NCBI GenBank assembly: GCA_029262355.1
Contig: JAJCZO010000094.1
Location: forward strand, 71,212 to 103,721
Direction of reading: 5' to 3'
DNA from: Deltaproteobacteria bacterium
GTDB lineage: Bacteria; Desulfobacterota; Binatia; UBA12015
Length of the DNA stretch: 32,510 nt
A program made the translations under genes and the position numbers. Positions within the stretch are counted from its first letter, which is position 1. Each line of letters starts with the position of its first letter. Shown one piece after another: positions 7,248 to 14,530 of the stretch. The notes below the pieces were generated by a model. That model saw nothing but the letters and a program-made list of their open reading frames with translations, was not told the origin of the DNA and did no database searches.

Positions 7248-8326
7248 TCATTACCCGCACACCGTATCGCCTCTCCTTCTTCGGGGGTGGCACCGACTAC
7301 CCCACGTGGTACGAGCGCGAGGGCGGTGCGGTGCTGTCGACGACGATCGACAAGTACTGCTACGTGAGCGTCCGCCACCTTCCGCCGTTCTTCTCGAACA
7401 AGCATCGCGTGGTGTGGTCACACGTCGAGACAGTGCAGTCCGTCTCGGAGATCCTGCATCCCGCCGTGCGTGAAGGCCTTCGGATGCTCGACTTCGGCGA
7501 CGACCACGGCCTGGAGATTCATCACCAGGGCGACCTACCGGCGCGCGCCGGGATGGGCTCCTCGTCGGCATTCGCCGTCGGCCTTCTGCAGGCCCTATCG
7601 GCGTATCGCGGGCAGATGATCGACAAACATGAGCTCGCTCTGCGGGCCGTAGAGCTCGAGCACGAACGCCTCCAAGAGAACGTCGGTACACAGGATCAGT
7701 TCGCAGCCGCGTACGGCGGTCTCAACACGATCGAGTTCCGCCGCGGCGGAGAAATCCGCGTCGATCCAGTCACGATCTCCCCCGAGCGCGTTCACGAGCT
7801 CGAGCGGCACCTCCTTCTCTTCTACACCGGAACGAGCCGGCTCTCGTCCGACGTCGCGGCCGACGTCGTCGCGAACCTCGGACAACGGCGCGAGGTGCTG
7901 ACGCGCATGCGCTCGATGGTCGATCAGGCGGTCGCGCTCCTGAACTCGTCGGAGAATCTCGACGAGTTCGGCCGCATGTTGCACGAGGCATGGTCACTCA
8001 AGAGAAAGCTCAGCACCCGCATCGCGAGCGACACGGTGGAAGACGTCTACCGCAAGGCAATGCGCGCGGGCGCGCTCGGCGGCAAGCTGCTCGGCGCCGG
8101 CAGCTCGGGCTTCATGGTGTTCTACGTCCCCGAGAAACGCCAAGACGCCGTGCGCCGCACACTCTCGAGCTACCTGCAGGTTCCGTTCGGCTTCGAGTCC
8201 GAAGGAAGCCGCGTGATCTACTATGGCTCGCGGGCTCCCGAGCTCGACGGATTTGCGAGCGCAGACGATCGTGCCCGACCTCCGACTCGGCGGCGCTCGC
8301 CGGCGGCGGCGCGCGCAAGCCTCTGA
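7244..8326 (+). CDS. GHMP-family sugar kinase (HddA-like)
   Basis: 360 residues. The protein opens MIITRTPYRLSFFGGGTDYP, typical of the D-glycero-alpha-D-manno-heptose-7-phosphate kinase/fucokinase branch of GHMP kinases. The ATP-binding glycine/serine loop (DLPARAGMGSSSAF, about 97-110) and the C-terminal GALGGKLLGAGSSGF motif are intact. The family phosphorylates the anomeric position of a sugar or sugar phosphate, which the HddC-like enzyme of this operon could then activate. No gmhA isomerase or gmhB phosphatase homologue is present in the window, so the substrate need not be heptose. The start ATG overlaps the previous stop (ATGA). The last 30 residues are Arg/Ala-rich and atypical for the family. 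Confidence 0.9.
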   Translation: MIITRTPYRLSFFGGGTDYPTWYEREGGAVLSTTIDKYCYVSVRHLPPFFSNKHRVVWSHVETVQSVSEILHPAVREGLRMLDFGDDHGLEIHHQGDLPARAGMGSSSAFAVGLLQALSAYRGQMIDKHELALRAVELEHERLQENVGTQDQFAAAYGGLNTIEFRRGGEIRVDPVTISPERVHELERHLLLFYTGTSRLSSDVAADVVANLGQRREVLTRMRSMVDQAVALLNSSENLDEFGRMLHEAWSLKRKLSTRIASDTVEDVYRKAMRAGALGGKLLGAGSSGFMVFYVPEKRQDAVRRTLSSYLQVPFGFESEGSRVIYYGSRAPELDGFASADDRARPPTRRRSPAAARASL

Positions 8327-8336
8327 CCCCGCAATC

Positions 8337-9158
8337 ATGAAAATCAGCGACCTCGAAGAGAAGGCCCGGCGAATTCGCCAGCAGGTGCTCGAAACCGCTC
8401 TCACCGGCGGCAAGGGACACGTGCCTCCGGCGATGTCATGGGTCGACATCGGTGTGGCGCTCTATCACGGCGGCGTCTTGCGCCACCGACCGGACGAACC
8501 GAGCTGGGCGCAACGAGATCGTTTCCTTCTGAGCAAGGGGCACGGCTGCCTCACGCTCTACGCGCTGCTCGCTGATCGAGGCTTCTTCCCGCAGGCGGAG
8601 CTCGAAACCTTCGTGCAGGAGGGAAGCCGCCTTGCCGGGCATCCCGACCCCGAGATCCCGGGGGTCGAGATGATCTCCGGCTCACTCGGACACGGTCTCG
8701 GCATCGGCGCGGGGCTTGCCCTCGGGGCACGGTACGATGCGGAGGCCTGGCGGGTCTTCACACTGCTCGGAGACGGCGAGTGTCACGAGGGATCCGTCTG
8801 GGAGGCGGCCACATTTGCCGGCCATCACGGTCTCTCGAACCTGATCGCCATCGTCGACCGCAACGGCCTGTGCTCGACCGACTTCACGGAAAACGTCGTC
8901 GGGCTCGAACCCGTCGCGGATCGCTGGCGCGTACTCGGGTGGGACGTCCTCGAGATCGACGGCCACGATCTGGCTGGACTCGTCGAAACGCTCGGCCGAC
9001 TCGATGCTCGGATGGCGGACCGGCCTCTCGTGATCATCGCGCACACGACCAAGGGTCGCGGCGTGAGCTTCATGGAGGGATCCCCTCTGTGGCACCATCG
9101 CATGCCGCGGGGCGATGAGATCGCTCGCGCCCGTGCCGAGCTCGCGGGACGAGTCTGA
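8337..9158 (+). CDS. Transketolase-like enzyme, N-terminal (ThDP-binding) subunit
   Basis: 273 residues, matching the N-terminal half of transketolase: SKGHG (66-70), SGSLGHGLGIGAGLALG (114-130), and the ThDP motif GDGE (145-148) to Asn176 (DRNG). Split transketolases are encoded by paired small genes, and the C-terminal half follows directly with a TGATG overlap. Transketolases move a two-carbon ketol unit between sugars. In this operon the pair may build or modify the carbon skeleton of the sugar rather than serve central metabolism; that is inference. The ATG at 8337 lies 11 bases after the kinase stop and lacks a clear Shine-Dalgarno. Translation may depend on coupling, and an upstream in-frame ATG at 8223 would add an Arg-rich, unlikely leader. 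Confidence 0.9.
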   Translation: MKISDLEEKARRIRQQVLETALTGGKGHVPPAMSWVDIGVALYHGGVLRHRPDEPSWAQRDRFLLSKGHGCLTLYALLADRGFFPQAELETFVQEGSRLAGHPDPEIPGVEMISGSLGHGLGIGAGLALGARYDAEAWRVFTLLGDGECHEGSVWEAATFAGHHGLSNLIAIVDRNGLCSTDFTENVVGLEPVADRWRVLGWDVLEIDGHDLAGLVETLGRLDARMADRPLVIIAHTTKGRGVSFMEGSPLWHHRMPRGDEIARARAELAGRV

Positions 9159-10126
9159 TGTCGAACGACCCGCGCGACGCGGTGTTCGACGCTCTCTATG
9201 AGGTCATGTCGAACGATCGAAACACGTTCCTCGTGACCAACGACATGGGCGCGATGGGTGTCGATCGCATCCGCAAGGACGTACCGGCTCAATTCCTGAA
9301 TCTGGGGATCGCAGAACAGAACCTCATCTCCGTTGCGGCCGGCCTCGCCGCCACCGGCAAGACCGTCTTTACGTTCGGAATTCTCTCGCACATGACGGCG
9401 CGCTGCTACGAGCAGCTCCGGCTCGACGTGTGCGCGCTCGGCGTACCCGTCATCGGGATCGCGTCCGGCGCAGGACTCTCCTACGGCGTCGACGGCCCGA
9501 CGCATCATGGGATCTACGATATCGGGCTACTGCGTGGCCTCCCCGGCATGCAGGTCTTCAATCCGGCCGACGCACGAACCGCGGGCGCCTGCGTCGAGAT
9601 GTCGTACCGCACCCAGAGGCCAGCCTTGATCCGGCTCGACAAGGAAGCACCGGACTCGCTCTACGAAACGGGCACCGACTTCAGCGACGGAATGAAGCTC
9701 CTGCGCACCGGCCCCGACGGCATCGTCGTCGCAACCGGCTGCTCGGTCCATCGCGCGCTCGAGGCAGCCGAACGACTCTCCCGAGACGACATTCACGTCA
9801 CGGTTCTCGACCTGTTCCGCCTAAAGCCCGTTGACGAGACCCGGCTCTCCGCGCTGCTGCGTGCGAGCCCGGTCGTCGTCTCGGTCGAGGAACATTCGAG
9901 GGTTGGCGGGCTCGGTAGCTTGCTCGCAGAAACGATCGCCGAGATGGACGACGCGCCGAACTTCCACCACATCTCCCTCGGAGACGAGTTCCTTCTCGGT
10001 TCGACCAGCCGCGCTTGGGCGGAGGAGCATCGCTGCCTTGGTCCTCAGGGGATCGAGGCGGCGGTGCGCACTCTCCTCGACCGCGCGGCGCAGCCCCGGC
10101 GAAGCCAGGCTCGGAGGGTCGCATGA
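9158..10126 (+). CDS. Transketolase-like enzyme, C-terminal subunit
   Basis: 322 residues with the transketolase pyrimidine-binding and C-terminal domains. FLNLGIAEQNLISVAAGLAA carries the ThDP-activating Glu53. SYGVDGPTHHGIYDIGLLRG matches the His-bearing loop of transketolases and 1-deoxyxylulose-5-phosphate synthases. Length suits the C-terminal half of a split enzyme. The start overlaps the upstream stop by one base, so the two subunits are translationally coupled and probably made in equal amounts. It overlaps the next gene by 4 bases (ATGA). Donor and acceptor sugars are unknown. Confidence 0.9.
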   Translation: MSNDPRDAVFDALYEVMSNDRNTFLVTNDMGAMGVDRIRKDVPAQFLNLGIAEQNLISVAAGLAATGKTVFTFGILSHMTARCYEQLRLDVCALGVPVIGIASGAGLSYGVDGPTHHGIYDIGLLRGLPGMQVFNPADARTAGACVEMSYRTQRPALIRLDKEAPDSLYETGTDFSDGMKLLRTGPDGIVVATGCSVHRALEAAERLSRDDIHVTVLDLFRLKPVDETRLSALLRASPVVVSVEEHSRVGGLGSLLAETIAEMDDAPNFHHISLGDEFLLGSTSRAWAEEHRCLGPQGIEAAVRTLLDRAAQPRRSQARRVA

Positions 10127-11238
10127 GCCTTCCTCTCCACGCCTCGTGCCACCTCGAAGTCGGAGCCATCGGACAGGGAACTGCCCTGGAATGGACCGAT
10201 GGAGGCACCCGCGACACGCACTGCATCCAGATGCTCCGTCTCGGCATCGACCTGGGCATGACCGTGATCGATACGGCACCGATCTACGAGAACGGACACG
10301 CCGAGGAGGTGGTCGGGCGTGCGCTCGCAGGACGCCGAACGGAAGCGTTCGTGGCTACGAAGTTCTCGCCCGAGGCCAGTCGCCGAGAGCACGTGATCCG
10401 CTCGGCCGAGGAATCCCTACGGCGCCTGCGCACGGACTGGATCGATCTCCTCCAGATCCACTGGCCGCACCCGAGTGTCCCGCTCTCCGAAAGCCTCGAA
10501 GGCATGGTGCGACTCGTGGAGCAGGGAAAAGTGCGCCACCTCGGCCTCGGCAACTGCACGGCCGGGCAGATCCGAGAGGCACTCGATACACCGGCGGGAC
10601 CGCACCTCCTCTCGGTGCAGCAGGAGTACAGCCTCGCGGATCGAAGCATCGAAGCATCGATCCTCCCTCTGTGCGACGAGCATCAGCTGTGGTTGCTGGC
10701 ATACAGCCCTCTGGCCCGCGGGAAGATCGCGCCAACCGACCCGCGTGCCGTCGTACTCATGGAGATCGCAGCCAAGTGCGAATCCTCGATCGCGCAGGTC
10801 GTGCTCGCGTGGCTGCGCCGCGACGTCGCCGTACTTCCGATCCCTCGCTCCGGCAGTGAGGACCATCTGCGCGAGAACGCCGCCGCCGCGACGATCGACC
10901 TCTGTGAAGACGACGTCTCCCGAATCGATGCCGCGTACGCAATGCGGGTGGAACCAGTAGAGACCGACGAGATCTTCGTCCCCGACGGCGACGGCGTCTA
11001 CACCACCCTCGAAGAAGCGATCGAGAACCGCTTCGACCTCGTGCCCGGACCAGCCGACCTCGCCGAGAAGATCGAATCGGGTGAGTTGCTGAAGCCCATC
11101 AAGCTCGCCGTGGATCGAGACGATCCGCACGGCCGGTACCGATTACTGGAAGGACGGGTCCGCTACTGGGCCTGGGTGATTGCCCACCGAGGCAAACGAC
11201 CGATTCCAGCCGTGATCGAAGGACTCGAAGAAGGCTGA
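10123..11238 (+). CDS. Aldo/keto reductase fused to a C-terminal ParB/sulfiredoxin-like domain
   Basis: 371 residues. Residues 1 to about 285 form an aldo/keto reductase with the full catalytic tetrad Asp50, Tyr55, Lys80 and His113 (VIDTAPIYENGH, VATKF, LLQIHW). It probably reduces a keto or aldehyde group with NAD(P)H. Residues about 300-371 (DLAEKIESGELLKPIKLAVD, then YRLLEGRVRYWAWVIAHRG, then KRPIPAVI) fit the ParB N-terminal/sulfiredoxin fold pattern, with 'PI.v', 'Y.LLEG..R..A' and 'g...I.a.i'. That domain is a nuclease/CTPase/phosphotransferase-like fold not expected on a reductase. The family match of the second domain is my reading of the motif pattern and should be tested by profile search. 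ATGA overlap with the previous gene. Confidence 0.82.
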   Translation: MSLPLHASCHLEVGAIGQGTALEWTDGGTRDTHCIQMLRLGIDLGMTVIDTAPIYENGHAEEVVGRALAGRRTEAFVATKFSPEASRREHVIRSAEESLRRLRTDWIDLLQIHWPHPSVPLSESLEGMVRLVEQGKVRHLGLGNCTAGQIREALDTPAGPHLLSVQQEYSLADRSIEASILPLCDEHQLWLLAYSPLARGKIAPTDPRAVVLMEIAAKCESSIAQVVLAWLRRDVAVLPIPRSGSEDHLRENAAAATIDLCEDDVSRIDAAYAMRVEPVETDEIFVPDGDGVYTTLEEAIENRFDLVPGPADLAEKIESGELLKPIKLAVDRDDPHGRYRLLEGRVRYWAWVIAHRGKRPIPAVIEGLEEG

Positions 11239-11249
11239 ACGGAGAACGC

Positions 11250-12026
11250 ATGGAAGCTCGCTCACATTCACCGGATGAACGACTCGGCATCACGACGTAT
11301 GCCAGTGATGCCGAACGCTCGAGCCGGTCCGAGATGCTCGACCTCCTGCGCGGAGCGCCGATTCCGGGCGATCAGCTGCTCTCGAATCTCGGGCTCTTCC
11401 TCGAATCGAAGAACCTCGCGCGGATTCTCTTCATGGACTTTCTGTTCCGACAGATCGTGTCGGTGCACGGCGCGGTCATGGAGTTCGGAACGCGCTGGGG
11501 CCAGAATGTCGCATTGTTCGCCGCCTTGCGCGGGATCTACGACCCCTTCAACCGGCACCGGAAAATCATCGGCTTCGACACCTTCGAAGGCTTCCCCTCG
11601 ATCGCACCGCAAGATGGCGAATCCACGATCATGCATGAGGGCAACCTCGCGGTTCCCGAAGACTACGAGAGCTTCCTCGGCAACGTTCTCGAACACCACG
11701 AGCAAGTAAACCCGCTCGCCCACCTCCGAAAATTCGAGCTCCGAGCAGGCGACGCAACCGTCGAGTTACCGAAGTACCTCGAAGAAGCGCCCGAGACGAT
11801 CGTCGCGCTCGCGTACTTCGATCTCGATCTGTACGAGCCGACTCGCCGTTGCCTCGAGATACTCCGTCCCCGCCTCGTGCGCGGGAGCGTACTCGGGTTC
11901 GACGAACTGAACGATCCAGACTCGCCCGGCGAAACCCTGGCGGTAATGGAGGTGTTCGGCCTCGAGCACGTGCGCCTCCGGCGCCTGCCCCAGGTCTCCC
12001 GTGCCTCCTACTTCGTAGTGGAATGA
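11250..12026 (+). CDS. TylF/macrocin-type SAM-dependent O-methyltransferase
   Basis: 258 residues, class I methyltransferase. The SAM-binding segment is VMEFGTRWGQNVALFAALRG (about 76-95), followed by KIIGFDTFEGFPSIAP, a pattern characteristic of the TylF/MycE sugar O-methyltransferase family. The later acidic motif LAYFDLDLYEPT and GSVLGFDELN fit the metal-assisted active site of that family. TylF enzymes methylate hydroxyls of deoxysugars, so here it probably methylates the sugar made by this operon, before or after transfer. ACGGAGAACGC before the ATG provides a ribosome binding site. It lies 11 bases after the reductase gene. Confidence 0.85.
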   Translation: MEARSHSPDERLGITTYASDAERSSRSEMLDLLRGAPIPGDQLLSNLGLFLESKNLARILFMDFLFRQIVSVHGAVMEFGTRWGQNVALFAALRGIYDPFNRHRKIIGFDTFEGFPSIAPQDGESTIMHEGNLAVPEDYESFLGNVLEHHEQVNPLAHLRKFELRAGDATVELPKYLEEAPETIVALAYFDLDLYEPTRRCLEILRPRLVRGSVLGFDELNDPDSPGETLAVMEVFGLEHVRLRRLPQVSRASYFVVE

Positions 12027-12040
12027 GAGGAACTCACAAC

Positions 12041-13033
12041 ATGCTTTGCGAAGAAGTCCTGAGTGCCCTCACCGGGAAGAACGTCCTGGTAACCGGCGGC
12101 ACGGGAATGGTGGGCCGGCAGATCGTCGAGCGTGCACTCGATGCCGGCGCTGCCGTGCGGGTCACCTCACTGGATGACGTTCGCCCGAGTCCCGCGGCGA
12201 CCTACGTACGGGCCGACCTCACCGACCCGCGAAGCTGCTACGACGCGGTACGAGACATCGACTTCGTCTTTCACGTGGCCGGCATCAAAGGCTCGGTTCA
12301 GGTTACGAAGAGCAAGCCGGCGAGCTTCTTCGTGCCCCTCCTCCTCATGACGGCAAACGTTCTCGAGGCCAGCCGGCGCGCGGGAATACGTCGTCTCGTT
12401 TACACGAGCTCAATCGGGGCCTACCCCAGCCGCGAAGAGTTTTGCGAGGACGATGCCTGGGACGGCGACCCGATGGACACGTACCCCGGATGGGCGAAGC
12501 GCATGGGCGAGCTCCAGATTCGAGCCTACCGCGAGCAATACGGACTCGATGCCTACTCCGTCGTCCGTCTGACCAACGTGTACGGGCCCGGCGACAACTT
12601 CGACCCGAAGAGCGCCATGGTCGTGGGCTCGCTGATCCACCGCATCCACTCTGGCGAGGACCCCCTTGTCGTTTGGGGTGATGGCAGTGCGGTTCGAGAG
12701 TTCGCCTACAGCGGGGACGTGGCCGAAGGCATCATGCTCGCGTTGCATCACGGGACGGGCGGCCAAGTCGTAAACCTGGGAACCGGCCAAGGCACGACGA
12801 TCCGAGAGCTAGTCGAAACTCTGAGCGAGATCGTGCCTTTCACGTACGCATTCGACGCATCCAAGCCATCGGGATTTGCACGGCGCGTAATGAACATCAC
12901 GCGCGCTCGCGACTCGCTCGGCTACGAGCCACGGACCTCCCTGCTCGAAGGACTGGATGCAACATGGAACTGGTACCTCGATCGCAACGGCGAACACGAG
13001 AAGAAGGTCGACTACTTCCGGGAGAGTGCCTGA
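12041..13033 (+). CDS. NAD-dependent epimerase/dehydratase (extended SDR), divergent active site
   Basis: 330 residues. The Rossmann motif is GGTGMVG (Gly19, Gly22, Gly25), the sugar-nucleotide SDR segment is FHVAGIKGS, and the Ser site is YTSSIGAYP. The catalytic Tyr/Lys pair is oddly spaced: Tyr148-PGWA-Lys153, one residue longer than YxxxK. NVYGPGDNF and the later VVWGDGSAVREFAYSGDVAEG segment are typical of nucleotide-sugar epimerases and reductases. Probable role: epimerisation or reduction of an NDP-ketosugar. The start at 12041 is favoured by GAGAGGAA 8 bases upstream; the ATG at 12023 overlapping the previous stop is an alternative. It overlaps the RmlC-like gene by one base. Confidence 0.86.
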   Translation: MLCEEVLSALTGKNVLVTGGTGMVGRQIVERALDAGAAVRVTSLDDVRPSPAATYVRADLTDPRSCYDAVRDIDFVFHVAGIKGSVQVTKSKPASFFVPLLLMTANVLEASRRAGIRRLVYTSSIGAYPSREEFCEDDAWDGDPMDTYPGWAKRMGELQIRAYREQYGLDAYSVVRLTNVYGPGDNFDPKSAMVVGSLIHRIHSGEDPLVVWGDGSAVREFAYSGDVAEGIMLALHHGTGGQVVNLGTGQGTTIRELVETLSEIVPFTYAFDASKPSGFARRVMNITRARDSLGYEPRTSLLEGLDATWNWYLDRNGEHEKKVDYFRESA

Positions 13034-13551
13034 TGGAAGTCCGCGAAAGCGATCTCAAGGGCGTTCTCGTCCTCAAGCCACCGACGCTCTACGAGGATTT
13101 TCGCGGTTCGTACGTCGAGACATACAACCGGAGAATCTACCGGGAGTCGGGCATCGACGTCGACTTCATCCAGGACGACATCTCGGTGTCGCATCGCAAC
13201 GTCCTGCGTGGCATCCACGGCAACCAGGACACCTGGAAGCTCATCTCCTGCCTCTCCGGAAAGTTCTACCTCGTAGTGCTGAACTGGGATCCGAGTTCTC
13301 CGCAATTCAAACAGTGGCAAGGCTTCACTCTCTCCGAACACAACCGCCTGCAGGTTCTCGTACCCCCGAAGTTCGGCAATGGGCACCTGGTCCTCTCGGA
13401 GCAGGCCATCTTTCACTACAAGCAGTCGACCGACTACGACCGCTCGAGCCAGTTCACCCTGTTCTGGGATGATCCCGAGCTGAAGATTTGGTGGCCAAGT
13501 CGCGATCCGATCCTGTCGAAGCGCGACCGCGGGGAAGCACATGCGGCTTGA
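13033..13551 (+). CDS. dTDP-4-dehydrorhamnose 3,5-epimerase-like (RmlC-type cupin)
   Basis: 172 residues, RmlC family. SVSHRNVLRGIHG carries the catalytic His62, and TWKLISCLSGKF carries Lys69. GNGHLVLSE has His118 in place of the usual AHGF, and Tyr129 follows in FHYKQS; FWDDPELKIWWP is the family's C-terminal signature. The substrate-binding DLR.SS segment is NWDPSS here. The enzyme should epimerise C3 and/or C5 of an NDP-4-keto sugar. It is translationally coupled to the upstream SDR through a TGATG overlap and overlaps the next SDR by 11 bases, so the three act together. Confidence 0.9.
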   Translation: MEVRESDLKGVLVLKPPTLYEDFRGSYVETYNRRIYRESGIDVDFIQDDISVSHRNVLRGIHGNQDTWKLISCLSGKFYLVVLNWDPSSPQFKQWQGFTLSEHNRLQVLVPPKFGNGHLVLSEQAIFHYKQSTDYDRSSQFTLFWDDPELKIWWPSRDPILSKRDRGEAHAA

Positions 13552-14530
13552 GGGCAAGCGAATCCTCGTGACCGGTGCGACGGGCTTTCTGGGCTCGAGC
13601 CTCCTCGAGCGATTGGTCCGCGGCGGCCACTCGGTGCGCGCGACCTTTCATCACAGACACGTATCCGTGACGCGCGAACCCGTCGACTGGGTTCGCGCCG
13701 ACCTCACGAGACCGGAGGACTGTGCTCGCGTCACACGGGGCATCGACGTCGTGTTCCACTTCGCCGCCAATACCTCGGGCGCGGCCGTGATGGTGGAAAC
13801 GCCTCTCGTCCACGTGACCACCAACGTGGTGATGAATACGCTGTTGTTGGAGGCGGCCCACGCGGCCCGGGTCCAGCGCTTCGTGTTTCCAAGCAGTGGG
13901 GCGGCCTACCCTCCGACCGCCGACCGCCCGGTGACCGAAGCCGAGATGTTCGCCGGCGAGCCGTATGCCGCGTACTACCCGGTGGCGTCGATGAAACGGT
14001 TCGCCGAGCTGCTCTGCGAGATGTACGCGACCCGGATCAACCCAGCGATGAGCACCGCCGTGGTCCGACCTTCGAACGTCTACGGCCCATGCGACAAGTT
14101 CGACCCAAAGACCTCACACGTCACCGCCGCGCTGGTCCGCAAGGTGGCCGAGCGGCTAGATCCGCTCGAAGTCTGGGGCACGGGCGAGGACATCCGCGAT
14201 CTGATCTATGTCGACGACTTCCTCGACGGTCTTCTGCTCGCCGCCGAGGATGACGCGCCCCACACCGTGGTGAACATCGCTTCGGGCGAAGCCCATTCGG
14301 TTCGCGAGGTTCTGGAGACACTCCTCGACATCGATGCCTGGACCGACGCCGACGTTCGCTACGACCCATCCAAGCCCAGCACGATTCCGATCCGGCTGAT
14401 GAGCAACGACCTCGCTCGGCGGTCGCTCGGGTTCGCCCCTAAGGTAAGCTTGCGCAGCGGTCTGCGCCGCACCCTGGAATGGTACCGGCGCGACGACGAG
14501 AGACGAAAGGCGGTACGCCGTGCCTCTTGA
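13541..14530 (+). CDS. NAD-dependent epimerase/dehydratase (extended SDR), divergent active site
   Basis: 329 residues. Rossmann motif TGATGFLG at 11-18; FHFAANTSG and FVFPSSGAAYPP are the next conserved segments. The YxxxK motif is replaced by YYPVASMK: Tyr146 and Lys152 are separated by five residues, so the canonical pair is not present. NVYGPCDKFDPK, VWGTGEDIRDLIYVDDF and the VVNIASGEAHSVREVLETLL region resemble the gene at 12041 and the distant gene at 23659-24642. Probable nucleotide-sugar epimerase or reductase; substrate unknown. It overlaps the RmlC-like gene by 11 bases and the glycosyltransferase by 11 bases. Confidence 0.86.
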   Translation: MRLEGKRILVTGATGFLGSSLLERLVRGGHSVRATFHHRHVSVTREPVDWVRADLTRPEDCARVTRGIDVVFHFAANTSGAAVMVETPLVHVTTNVVMNTLLLEAAHAARVQRFVFPSSGAAYPPTADRPVTEAEMFAGEPYAAYYPVASMKRFAELLCEMYATRINPAMSTAVVRPSNVYGPCDKFDPKTSHVTAALVRKVAERLDPLEVWGTGEDIRDLIYVDDFLDGLLLAAEDDAPHTVVNIASGEAHSVREVLETLLDIDAWTDADVRYDPSKPSTIPIRLMSNDLARRSLGFAPKVSLRSGLRRTLEWYRRDDERRKAVRRAS

